Positions 33,946 to 43,980 of a stretch of DNA of 64,000 bases are shown piece after piece; position 1 is the first letter of the stretch, and the number at the start of each line of letters is the position of its first letter. Source of the stretch: Chamaelirium japonicum (Eukaryota; Streptophyta; Magnoliopsida; Liliales; Melanthiaceae); the NCBI GenBank assembly GCA_947650365.1, contig OX393550.1, positions 66,643,744 through 66,707,743 of the forward strand, written 5' to 3'. The notes below the pieces were generated by a model. It searched no databases. It had not been told where the DNA came from and saw only the letters and a program-made list of their open reading frames with translations. A program made the position numbers and the translations under genes.

Positions 33946-34837
33946 GAAAGAAGCCTTCGACTCCGATCAAGCCAAAAAAGCCTAGAGAAGAAGAAAAGTT
34001 AAAGCTGTCGTCACAACCATCATTGCCAAAATCCATCCCCAAGAAGCCGAAAGAAGAACGACGCCTTGAAGACATTGCCATCACCGTTCGAGAAGAAGAT
34101 CAAACCAACGCCAAAGAAAAAATAAATACAAGAAGCTGAAGCAAAAGAACCGGTAAAGCCCGCGCCAAAGCAATACACGTGCCAAAGCCAAGCAACTATG
34201 ACGGTCACGAGCAAAGCATCGCACACACTAACCAATACGACACGAAGTCCGAAAGAATTAAAGCATCACAAGCCTCTACCCGTCTACGTTCAAGCGCAAG
34301 TGCCAAAGCAAAGAAAAAGACAGAGCCACGTAAAAACAAATCCAAAGCCAAAATCCAAAGCCAAAGTCGATGCCAGAAGTACGATCGACGTCGCAAAAAC
34401 TGACGATCAAGGACACCGAGATCTAGCAAGAACCGAAGGAGACGCGAAGATTGAGAAAACTACGCCGAAAGCCCTCTTAGTCGAGAAAGCGCAAAGCACG
34501 AAAGGGAAAACGCAAAGGCAAAAACACTCAATCTCTCAAGAAACCCAAAATCTTATAAAGATCTCTGTACTAGGCAACCCCTCCGGAGCTCTCGCACGAA
34601 GTAACATGGAAACACAGATCAAAAAAACCCTTTAGAGGATCTCTCCTGTAATCTCCTGATCAAATCTTCACCGCACCCGGCTCACCACCCCCTAGCCCCC
34701 GGGTCCCGACCTTTGTAATCTTCGTGTGTTCGAAATAAAGATGACCCGAAACTTTTTTTTGCACATATATATTTCTAGAATGCCTGGTGGGCTAATCCTC
34801 TTCTTTTATTTGTACGTCTGAAGGAATTGCCTCAAGT

Positions 34838-35776
34838 TTTGCCACGGCAGGGATGGACAATGATATATTTGTTCCAAGCCTATTATCTATCATCGAGTCT
34901 TCACTACTCCGACACGATGATCCAGAAAACCCGAAGGATGATTCTCCCCCGGTATTATGCGTCTACACGCAGCGTATTCAAACTCTTGCGGACTTCCTCA
35001 TGTCAGAAACTGTTGCTGAAGATGCTCACCAAAGTACCGACGAGGCCTTGACGCATGAAGAAACGAGCCTTGATCTTATAGTCCAAGTCTAGAAAATTGG
35101 GGAGGTCCAACCCAAAGCCCATTCGGGTTATCCAGCGGGCCTTGCACCTCCTGTGCAGGGGGCAAACGTCCTTCATCAAGCAGAGATGAGTTGGCACAAC
35201 TACGACTTTGACGACGACGTCGAAGTTGCTGGTGCGCAACACCTAGACGTCATGCATCATCATCCACCGTCTGCCCTCCAAATCGTGCAAATGGGCGAAC
35301 ACATGACACAAATCACTCGGCTAATAGAGAAGGACCATAATATCATTACCTTGCTCCAAAGGCTAAGCGCGAGAGATGCTCCAGTAGTCAATCACCCTCT
35401 TGCTTCTTCGGTAGCAGTTCCAGTGTTGTCTTCAACTCCCGCTCCGGCACAGGTTGTTCCAAAGATTTTAACGGCTACTCCGACACTCTCTTCGGCTTTC
35501 ATCCCAGCAGAGGTTATCTCTCCAGTACTAGTCTTGGTGGCCACCCATAATCTTCCTCCAATTACGGTGGCCTACTCAAAGCCTTACACTGCAAGAATCC
35601 AGCAGCTGTGCTTTTCTACCGGGTTTCAGTCACCAAAGTTCCAACATTTCGACGGGAAAGACAATCCAAGACAACACATCGCTCACTTTGTCGAAACTTG
35701 CAACAACACCGGCATATACAGTGACGAGATGGTGAAGCAGTTCGTTCGCACCCTAAATGATAATGCTTTCGACAGG
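34838..35776 (+). pseudogene. Gag of Tat-type element 2, 5' part
   Basis: Reads colinearly with the Gag at 22526-24659: SSLLRHDDPENPKDDSPP, RIQTLADFLMSETVAEDA, then FDGKDNPRQHIAHFVETCNN. The expected initiator is TTG-like at about 34835 (start lost), and TAG at 35090-35092 breaks the frame. The gene is cut at 35776, inside the codons matching FDWYVDL, by the LTR palindrome; it resumes at 40148. Protein similarity to the first element is strong, but DNA similarity is only moderate, so these are separate families. Confidence 0.88.
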
Positions 35777-37943
35777 TGTAGACACACGAATTTCGTCGGA
35801 CCCGAACCCGACTTATGTGGGCCGACGCGGATGCAAACCCGACACGCGGACCCGACTCGCACGCACCGGTGCGGACCCAGACCCGACTCGCACCTAGCAA
35901 AGAGGAGCGGACCCCACACTTCAAGGGGGGCCGGCCCCTACTAGGGTCCGAACCCCATGGGGCCGGCCCCTACTAGGACGCGAGCCACATGGGGGCCGGC
36001 CCTACTAGGACCCGAACCCCATGGGGGGCCGGCCGGCCATGCAAAGAAAGGAAAGAAAAGAAAAGAAAGAAAAGAAGAGGAAAGAAAAGAAAGGAAAGAA
36101 AAGAAAAGGAAAGAAAAGAAAAGGAAAGAAAAGGAAGAAAAGGAAGTAAGTACCGCCATGCGCGGGGGGAGGTTGCGTATGACGTCTGCACACACGCGGT
36201 TCTGCGCCGATCCCTCGATCCGACGCACAAGACGAAGCGCCCGATCGCCATCGATTTCGTGTGCGAAATCCAGCCATAATTGCCTCGCCAGAAAAGGAAA
36301 ACAAATAAACATTATTCCCCTCATCAATGGATGAATAAATCCAGGGTAATTATGAGAGAGATACAAAAGGGATTTAAAATTAAAAAGTTCCCATATCTCT
36401 CTCCCCACCCCTTTGCCGATAAATAGAGGGGGTGGGGGAAGATTCACCAGGTCGATGGTTGAAGACTGAAGACGAAGTGCGGGAGCTCTGCAGAAGAGGA
36501 GACGCTCCTTCATCGACTCAAGGCTTCACGAGGCACAGTCAAGCTTGCCCTGTCGGGATTGGCTTACCGAAAGCTCTCATCAACGTGAAGACCCTTGCAC
36601 ACGAAGATGAAGACTTCGACTCCGTGCATGCTTCCTCATCGACCCAAGGCTTCACGAGGCACGGTCAAGCCTGTCCCATCGGGATCGGCTTACTGTAAGC
36701 TCTCATCAATGTGAAGACCCTTGCACACGAAGATCAAGACTTCGACTCCGTGCATGAAGAAGAAAGCTCGGAGAAGAAGACCCTTCGACTCCGAATACGC
36801 CAGAAGTAAAGGTCGGAGAAGAAGCTCGGAGCGGCACTACCCCGTCGGCTCCAACAAATCCTCGATCCCGATCAAGCTCCAAAGCCCGGAGGAGAGAAAC
36901 GAAGCGTCATCACTCCGTCGTCTTCAACAAACGCCTGCGCCATCCACGAAGAAGAAAGCCTGGAGCAGACCGTCTGAAGCGTCGTTACCCCTGCCGTCTT
37001 CATCAACAAAAGCCGACGCTACAACCGTCGCACGGAGACCGTCGCTACCCTCGTCGTCTTCATCAACAAAAGCCGACGCTACAACCGTCGCACGGAGACC
37101 GTCGCTACCCTCGTCGTCTTCATCAACAAAAGCCGACGCCACAACCGTCGTACGGAGACCGTCGCTACCCTCGTCGTCTTCATCAACAAAAGCCGATGCC
37201 ACAATCGTCGCACGGAGAGCGGTGCTACCCCCACTATCTTCGAAAGCATTCTTCGACTCCGATCACGCCAAAGAAGCCCGGAGAAGAAGAAGAGAAGTCC
37301 AGTCGGCACGCAAACCATCGAAGCACCGGAGAAGTAGCCCACGTCGTTCGAAGAAGAAGATCGAGTTGACGCTGAAGCTAAAGCCAACGCAAGAAGCTAA
37401 AGCCAACGCAAGAAGCCAAAGCAAAGCCCCAGTAAAGCCCGCGCGAAAGCAACGCAAGTGCCAAAGCCAAGCGACTATGCCGGTCATGAGCAAAAGCACC
37501 GCACGTTCTAGCCGATACGACGCGAAGTCCGGAAGAACGAAAGCATCGCAAGTCTCTCCCCGCTACGTCCAAGTGCAAGCGCCGAAGCAAAGCAAAAGCC
37601 AGAGCCATGCCGGAGCCAAGCCAAAGCCAAAAAGCCGAAGCCAAAGCCAACGCCAAAAGCACGATCGACGCCGCGAACCGACGATCAAGGACGCCGAGGT
37701 CAAGCAAGGAACGAGGAAGACACGAAGACCGAGGAACGAAGCCGAAAACCCCCTAGCCGAGAAAGCACGAAGCACGGAAGGGACAAAGCAACGGTGGACA
37801 TTCCTTAGCCTCTCCAAAACCCTCACCCTGTAAAGACCCTTTTCTTGGGCAGCCCCTTCAGAGCTCTCGCACGAACACCACGTGGAGACGCGGATCAAAG
37901 GGATTGCACAATAAAGACGACTCGTGCTTTTTCCCGCGCTACA
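35777..37943 (+). repeat. Left arm LTR of the palindrome
   Basis: Starts TGTAGACAC and ends CCGCGCTACA, next to the primer site at 37944. It has a GAAAG-rich purine tract (36040-36150), TATA-like GATAAATAG, a ~130-bp repeated block (two copies, about 36512-36770) and four 60-bp repeats (36985-37230). It lacks ~125 bp of U5 present in the right arm. Confidence 0.9.
36418..36425 (+). promoter_or_regulatory. TATA-like box, left arm, rightward
   Basis: CCGATAAATAGAGGGGGTGG at the conserved LTR position; one base differs from TATAAATA. It would drive transcription into the palindrome centre. Confidence 0.55.
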
Positions 37944-37962
37944 GATTTCTGGCACGCCCAGG
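37944..37962 (+). other. Primer-binding site at the palindrome centre
   Basis: GATTTCTGGCACGCCCAGG, close to the Tat primer site GATTTTTGGCACGCCCGGTG at 24707-24731. It directly follows the left-arm LTR end. A 12-bp direct repeat AAAAAGCACGGG, AAAAAGCACGGG follows at the junction with the right arm. Confidence 0.8.
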
Positions 37963-40147
37963 AAAAAGCACGGGAAAAAGCACGGGTCGTCTTTATTGCG
38001 CAATACCAGATTACAAGTGTGGCCGGGACCCGGGTGGCTCGGGTGTAGCGAGTCCGGGTTGCGGCGAGTTTTGATCAGGGGATTGTGGGAAAGAACATCT
38101 GGAGGATCCCATTGATCCGCGTCTCCACGTGGTGTTCGTGCGAGAGCTCTGAAGGGGCTGCCCAGGACAGGGGTCTTTACAGGGTGAGGGTTTTGGAGAG
38201 GCTAAGGAATGTCCACCGTTGCTTTGTCCCTTCCGTGCTTTGCGCTTTCTCGACTAGGGGGTTTTCAGCTTCATTCCTTGGTCTTCGTGTCTTCCTCGTT
38301 CCTTGCTTGACCTCAGCGTCCTTGATCGTCGGTTCGCGGCGTCGATCGTGCTTTTGGCGTTGGCTTTGGCTTCGGCTTTTTGGCTTTGGCTTGGCTCCGG
38401 CGTGGCTCTGCTTTTGCTTTGCTTCGGCACTTGCACTTGGACGTAGCCGGGAGAGACTTGCGATGCTTTCGTTCTTCCGGACTTCGCGTCGTATTGGCTA
38501 GAACGTGCGGTGCTTTTGTTCATGACCGGCGTAGTCGCTTGGCTTTGGCACTTGCGTTGCTTTGGCGCGGGCTTTACTGGGGCTTTGCTTTGGCTTCTTG
38601 CGTTGGCTTTAGCTTCAGCGTCAACTCGATCTTCTTCTTCGAACGACGTGGGCTACTTCTCCGGTGCTTCGACAGTTTGCGTGCCGACTGGACTTCTCTT
38701 CTTCTTCTCTGGGCTTCTTTGGCGTGATCGGAGTCGAAGAATGCTTTCGAAGATAGTGGGGGTAGCATCGCTCTCCGTGCGACGGTTGTGGCGCCGACTT
38801 TTGTTGATGAAGACAACGAGGGTAGCGACGGTCTCCGTGTGACGGTTGTAGCGTCGGCTTTTGTTGATGAAGACGACGAGGGTAGCGACGGTCTCCGTGC
38901 GACGGTTGTAGCGTCGGCTTTTGTTGATGAAGACGGCGGGGGTAACGACGCTTCAGACGGTCTGCTCCAGGCTTTCTTCTTCATGGATGGCGCAGGCGTT
39001 TGTTGAAGACGACGGAGTGATGATGCTTCGTTTCTCTCCTCCGGGCTTTGGAGCTTGATCGGGATCGAGGATTTGTTGGAGCCGACGGGGTAGTGCCGCT
39101 CCGAGCTTCTTCTCCGGCCTTTACTTCTGCCGTCTTTGGAGTCGAAGGGTCTTCTTCTCCGAGCTTTCTTCTTCGTGCACGGAGTCGAAGTCTTGATCTT
39201 CGTGTGCAAGGGTCTTCACGTTGATGAGAGCTTTCAGTAAGCCGATCCCGATGGGACAGGCTTGACCGTGCCTCGTGAAGCCTTGGGTCGATGAGAAAGC
39301 GTGCACGGAGTCGAAGTCTTCATCTTCGTGTGCAAGGGTCTTCACGTTGATGAGAGCTTTCGGTAAGCCAATCCCGATAGGGCAGGCTTGATCGTGCCTC
39401 GTGAAGCCTTGGGTCGATGAAGGAGCGTCTCCTCTTCTGCAGAGCTTCCGCGCTTCGTCTTCAGTCTTCAACCATCGACCTGGTGAATCTTCCCCCACCC
39501 CCTCTATTTATAGGCAAAGGGGTGGGGAGAGAGATATGGAAACTTTTTAATTTTAAATCCCTTTTGTATCTCTCTCATAATTACCCCGGATTTATTCATC
39601 CATTGATGAGGGGAATAATGTTTATTTGTTTTCCTTTTCTGGCGAGGCAATTATGGCTGGATTTCGTACACGAAATCGATGGCGATCGGGCGCTTCGTCT
39701 TGTGCGTCGGATCGAGGGATCGACGCAGATCCGCGTGTGTGCAGACGTCATACGCAACCTCCCCCCGCGCATGGTGGTACTTACTTCCTTTTCTTCCTTT
39801 TCTTTCCTTTTCTTTTCTTTCCTTTCTTTTCTTTCCTCTTCTTTTATTTCTTTTCTTTTCTTTCCTTTTCTTTCCTTTCTTTGCAGGGCCGGCCGGCCCC
39901 CCATGGGGTTCGGGTCCTAGTAGGGCCGGCCCCCATGTGGCTCGCGTCCTAGTAGGGGCCGGCCCTATGGGGTTCGGACCCTAGTAGGGGCCGACCCCCT
40001 TGAAGTGTGGGGTCCGCTCCTCTTTGCTAGGTGCGAGTCGGGTCCGGGTCCGCACCGGTGCGTGCGAGTCGGGTTCGCGTGTCGGGTTTGCATCCGCGTC
40101 GGCCCACATAAGTCGGGTTCGGGTCCGACGAAATTCGTGTGTCTACA
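37963..40147 (-). repeat. Right arm LTR of the palindrome (inverted)
   Basis: The reverse complement of the left arm. Its inner end lacks about eight terminal bases (TGTAGCGC) and enters at GGGAAAAAGCACGGGTCGTC; its outer end is complete at 40147. It keeps the U5 segment missing from the left arm (about 38020-38110), three 60-bp repeats (38770-38960) and a TATA box. Confidence 0.9.
39505..39512 (-). promoter_or_regulatory. TATA box, right arm, leftward
   Basis: Minus strand GCCTATAAATAGAGGG, identical to the canonical boxes. It faces the left-arm promoter across the palindrome. Confidence 0.65.
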
Positions 40148-40560
40148 AGAGGTATGTTGATCTTTCTCCAGGATCTATCAACAACTGCGATCAAATGGAG
40201 AGGGAGTTCCTCAACCGCTTCAACAGCATTCGGCGCATCGTCAGCATGACTGAGCTTACTGCCACCAAGCAAAGGAAGGATGAGCCGGTGATCGACTACA
40301 TCGATCGTTGGAAGAACCTTGTGCTAAACTCGCGAGATCGCTTGTCTGAAGACTCGGCTATCGAGTTGTGCACCTAAGGCATGCACTGGGGCTTGCTCTA
40401 CATCCTCAAAGGAATTAAGCCTCGGTCCTTCGAAGAACTAGTGACTTGGGCTCACGACATGGAGCTCAGCTTAGCAAATCGCGGGGACTCGAAGGCCAAA
40501 GACTTCCTGAAGGAGTAAAAGGAGGACGAACCGGTGGCATCAAAAGTAAGTCAACGTCGC
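40148..40560 (+). pseudogene. Gag of Tat-type element 2, 3' part
   Basis: Resumes at YVDLSPGSINNCDQMEREFL after the palindrome and runs through TELTATKQRKDEPVIDYID and LNSRDRLSEDSAIELC. TAA at 40375-40377 replaces a Gln codon (CAA to TAA), and a further stop lies near 40516. The phase through TCCTCAAAGGAATTAAG is intact here, which shows the extra G in the first element's gag. The rest of the element is lost at 40560, where an LTR fragment in reverse orientation begins with TG. Confidence 0.87.
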
Positions 40561-40806
40561 TGTATGCGTAGAAAAAGATATGGGTCGTCTTTATTGCAAA
40601 CACACGGAGATTACAGAGGTCGAGACCCGGACTCTCGGGGGTGATGAGCCGGGTGCGACGAAGATTTGATCAAGAGATTGTGGGAGAGATTCTCTGGAGG
40701 GTCCCTTTGATCCGCGTCTCCGTGTGGTGTTCGTGCGAGAGCTCTGAAGGGGTTGCCCAGGACAGAGGTCTTTACAGGGTGAGGGTTTCTTAAGAGGTTA
40801 AGGAGT
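40561..40806 (-). repeat. LTR fragment (U5 end) of a third Tat-type copy
   Basis: Starts TGTATGCGTAGAAAAAG and matches the first ~245 bp of the Tat LTRs (GGGTCGTCTTTATTGC, GATCCGCGTCTCC). It begins exactly at an LTR terminus, as an insertion into gag would, and ends abruptly at a LINE, so the remainder was deleted. Confidence 0.85.
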
Positions 40807-40807
40807 A

Positions 40808-41952
40808 TCTTGTTCCTCGAAGCTAAAAGAGAGAAAATTTTACTCTTCGCCGGGGTCTTAGATTTCCAAATAGATTTAGAATGTAAAAATCTCTCCACCG
40901 GGGGCAGCAATTGCTTGTAAAAGGATTTAATCGAAAAAACTCCAGACAGGTGCCACTTCCACCATGTTCGATCCGCTTGCTGCCTGACATTGACTGCCGA
41001 GAGGATGTCCATAAGGTCATTCAACTGAACGTGCAGCGACGGGGAAAGGTGAGTGGAGAATCGGATTCTCCAACGACTGCCTGGATTAGAGTTCCGAATC
41101 ATATAATGAACCGAAGCCTCTTGTCGTCTGGAGATCCAAAAAAGATCTGGTAATAGGTTCTTCAACTTGACGTCGCCAATCCAAATGTCCTCCCAGAACC
41201 TCACACTCTTGCCGTCTCCCAGCGAGATGGAGCAACCCGCCCTGTAAAGGTCTTTTACCTTAATCACTCCTCTCCAGAAGTGCGAGATCCGACTTGAAAC
41301 CCTGCCGCGAGAGTTAATCGGGGAGAATCTCCTGAAATATTTAGCCAAAATAATATGTCTCCACGATCTCCAGTCTCGTTCTGTAATCTCCACCACCATT
41401 TACCAAGCATGAAAATATTAAAACGCCTCAGATCAAGGACCCCCAAACCGCCATTATTCATGGATAGACAAACTTGGTCCCATCTCATCAGATTGTATGC
41501 TCCTCCAGATCCTCCTACCTCTCTCCAAAGGAACGACCTGCGGATCTGATCAATCCTCTGTATAACCCACGTGGGGAAATAGAAGTAGGCTAGGTAAAAA
41601 ACCGGGATAGAGGAAAGGACCGCATTGACTAGGACCAGGCGCCCGCCCAAAGAAAGAAACTTACCTTGCCAACCATCCAATCTCTTCTCTATCTTCTGAA
41701 TAAGTTTTCCCAATCCTCCCATCTTAAGGCCTTATCGCTGATCGGAATCCCCAAGTATTTCATATGCATCGCCCCTTCTATGCAGTTGAGCAATTTAGTA
41801 AAACTTGCTCCCAAATCTTCTGCTCCTCCTATATGGTAGAGATTACTCTTCTGGAAGTTTATTTTGAGATCTGAAGTGAGTTTCAAACCGTAGAGCAGAA
41901 TCTTCAAGAAAACCAACTGCAGGGGACAAGCTTCCAAACCGTAAACCATAAG
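40808..41952 (-). pseudogene. Truncated L1-type LINE ORF2 fragment
   Basis: Reads right to left: the end of RT (SDLKINFQKSNLYHIGG, MKYLGIPISDKALRWEDWE), the thumb and connector (LSLGGRLVLVNAVLSSIPV, WVIQRIDQIRRSFLW), then the C-terminal region up to IWKSKTPAKSKIFSLLASRN, where it breaks at the LTR fragment. The YADD active site, upstream RT and 3' tail are missing. Two or more phase changes (near 41690-41720 and 41270-41400) break the frame. It belongs to the same broad family as the LINE at 56550-58771 but is clearly diverged from it. Confidence 0.9.
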
Positions 41953-42111
41953 GAGTTATGCAAAACATTTGCATATTCCTCCACTAATGGGTCCCAAATA
42001 TTAAGATTTGGCCACTGCCCAACCCGTTCCAGTCGGCTTGATGCAACTCATGACCACATCTTAAGCAAGGTTTTTGACTAAAAATGAAAAAATAAAAATA
42101 AAAAATAAAAA
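41953..42111. other. Short unassigned spacer
   Basis: About 160 bp between the LINE fragment and module A copy 2; ends in an A-rich stretch. Nothing recognisable. Confidence 0.4.
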
Positions 42112-42348
42112 TTTCAGTACAAGGTGTTCGCATAGGATTTGAACACCGCATTCTCCTCGTGGGATCCACCAATAGACAGACACACAAACACTTGCGGTGT
42201 GTCGGTTGTTTGGTTTCCACCCACCAGAGAAGACTTCCGGATGGCATGAACCGAGACGAGTGTTTTGGAAGGTGGACGTTATCAGGGTTTGTTGATTGAG
42301 AAGTAAAGTGGTCGTTATCAGGGCTTAGCCAGACTCTGAAGTCACAAC

Positions 42349-42784
42349 TAGGGCTGGTAATTCTGGAATCTGGACCCGACACAAAGTTAGCGGGTCTAGG
42401 TCTGGGTTAAACAGGTTCAGGACGTAAACGGATCAACACAGGAGACCCGTTTAATAAACAGATCGGGTCCGGATTCAGGGTCTGGACACGGTAGATCCGG
42501 AAAGACCCGTTTAAAATTCAACGGGTCGGGTCGGGTTTCTACCCGTAATCCGATACTGTAGTATGTAGTTCCTGTGGTTATTATCGGGTCAGATCGGGTC
42601 TACCCGTTCATATACGGGTCGGGTATGGGTTTAGGGTCTACCCGTTTATAAACTGGTCAGGTACAGATTTAGGGTGTAGACACGATTAGTTAAACAGGTC
42701 GGGTCTGGATCTAGGGTTTTTTAACACGACCCGAAACTAGACACGACATGAACCCGACCCGACATGACCCATTGCCACCCCCTA
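42349..42784 (+). mobile_element. hAT-type MITE (family 1)
   Basis: TAGGGCTGGTAATTCTGG at the left and CATTGCCACCCCCTA at the right. Flanks GTCACAAC (42341-42348) and GTCACCAC (42785-42792), one change. It is the first of two MITE copies made by the local tandem duplication. Confidence 0.9.
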
Positions 42785-42992
42785 GTCACCACCACAGGGT
42801 ATCCAGAGACACACACTTGCTGTGTGTCGGTTGTTTGGTTTCCAGTTCCACCCACCAGAGAAGACATCCGGATGGGACGAGTGTTTTGGAAGGTGGAGGT
42901 CATGCATATTTTATTTGCTAAGATTCCCTTTCTAGGTTTGTTGATTGAGAAATAAAGCGGTCCAGGGCTTAGCCAGACTCAGAAGTCACCAC

Positions 42993-43466
42993 TAGGGCTG
43001 GTAATTCTGGAATCTGGGCCCGACACGTCAGTTAGCAGGTCTGGTCTGGGTCTGCGTCTGGGTTAAACAGGTTCGGGACGTAAACGGATCAACACGGTAG
43101 ACAAATTTAATAAAAAAATCGGGTCCGGATTTAGGGTCTGGACACGGTAGATCCGAGAAGACCTGTTTAAAATTCAATGGGTCGGGTCAGGTTTCTACTC
43201 GTAATCCGATATTGTAGTATGTAGTTCCAGCAGGTCTTATTGGGTCAGATCGGGTTGAGTCGGATTGGGTCGGATCGGGTCAACTGAACAGACACCTGTG
43301 GTAAACGGGTCTTATCGGGTCTACCCGTTTATAAACGGGTCGGGTATGAGTTTAGGGTCTAGACACAATTAGTTAAACGGGTCGGGTCAGGATCTAGGGG
43401 TTTTGGAAACGACCCGAAACTAGACAGGACACGAACCCGACCCGACACGACCCATTGACACCCCTA
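42993..43466 (+). mobile_element. hAT-type MITE (family 1)
   Basis: TAGGGCTGGTAATTC to GACACCCCTA, flanked by a perfect 8-bp duplication GTCACCAC (42985-42992 and 43467-43474). It is the best-preserved example in the window. Confidence 0.95.
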
Positions 43467-43782
43467 GTCACCACCACAGGGTGAAACCACACGACGCTAT
43501 CGGGGCCGAATCGGACAAGAGTGCGGACCACGTGATCAACAAAAATCATAACACCAGCGAACGGTAGCGCCACACCGAGCGGAGAATATCCCATTGATCT
43601 GGGAACGGAAATTGCCTAATTATTGAGCGGGAATACTACCACGAGCAGAAAGCGGGTTTCGAACCCAAGATAATACGCGGTACTCTAACATTGCCAACTG
43701 TCCAAAGAAGCTGTGGTCCGTTTGTACTTTTTTAAGTAGTAAAGTAAAGTCAAATGTGTTTGAGCAACCAGAGCTATTCTCA

Positions 43783-43980
43783 TGAGGATGTTATCATTAA
43801 CATTCGACTTTTGATCAAGGAGTAAAGTATTGGTGATGGTGCGGCTTTGAGGGATAGGCTGCGGATCATGAAAGAAGTATTATAATGATGTGAGTTGTAG
43901 TGTCTTATTTTTATTTTCTAATAAATTGGTTGGGGTTCATACCTTACGCTACTTACCTCCCTCGAGGGTTCTCAAAAAAA
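43783..43980 (+). mobile_element. Short LINE 3' end remnant (copy 2)
   Basis: Between CCAGAGCTATTCTCA at 43768-43782 and the identical 15 bp at 43981-43995, ending in an A-run. Orthologous to 28116-28309 and 55639-55831. Confidence 0.85.

Larger units (their letters stand above)
32591..34765 (+). repeat. 5' LTR of Tat-type element 2
   Basis: Starts TGTGGGTGCCGAAATTAGCC (the reverse complement of the other Tat LTR end) and ends ACTTTTTTTTGCACA. It is in the opposite orientation to the first Tat element and much more diverged from it than that element's LTRs are from each other. It has a TATA box at 33109-33116 and an expanded 60-bp repeat array. A degenerate primer-site region follows at about 34776-34798. 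Confidence 0.88.
35777..40147. mobile_element. Palindromic insertion of two inverted LTRs (LTR-PBS-reversed LTR)
   Basis: The left end reads TGTAGACACACGAATTTCG and the right end is its reverse complement. The two arms are full LTRs in opposite orientation, joined through a short primer-site segment. No gag or pol lies between them. Flanks are ACAGG (35772-35776) and AGAGG (40148-40152), a probable 5-bp target duplication with one change, and the gag reading resumes on the far side. Arms differ by point changes, a ~125-bp U5 indel and 60-bp repeat number (four against three), so this is not a fold-back sequencing artefact. Confidence 0.88.

Noticed and set aside
33306..34139. 277-codon frame in element 2 LTR
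   Set aside because: It runs through seven 60-bp repeats inside a non-coding LTR; no domain.
35957..36334. Lys/Glu-rich frames at the GAAAG tract (also 39596-39952)
   Set aside because: Translations of a simple purine tract in the LTR.
36721..37833. 370-codon plus-strand frame in the palindrome arm
   Set aside because: Same LTR repeat frame; broken in the other arm and the related LTRs.
35777..40147. Palindrome as a fold-back sequencing or assembly artefact
   Set aside because: Arms differ by point changes, a ~125-bp indel and repeat number, and the flanks form a near-duplicate with the gag frame resuming.
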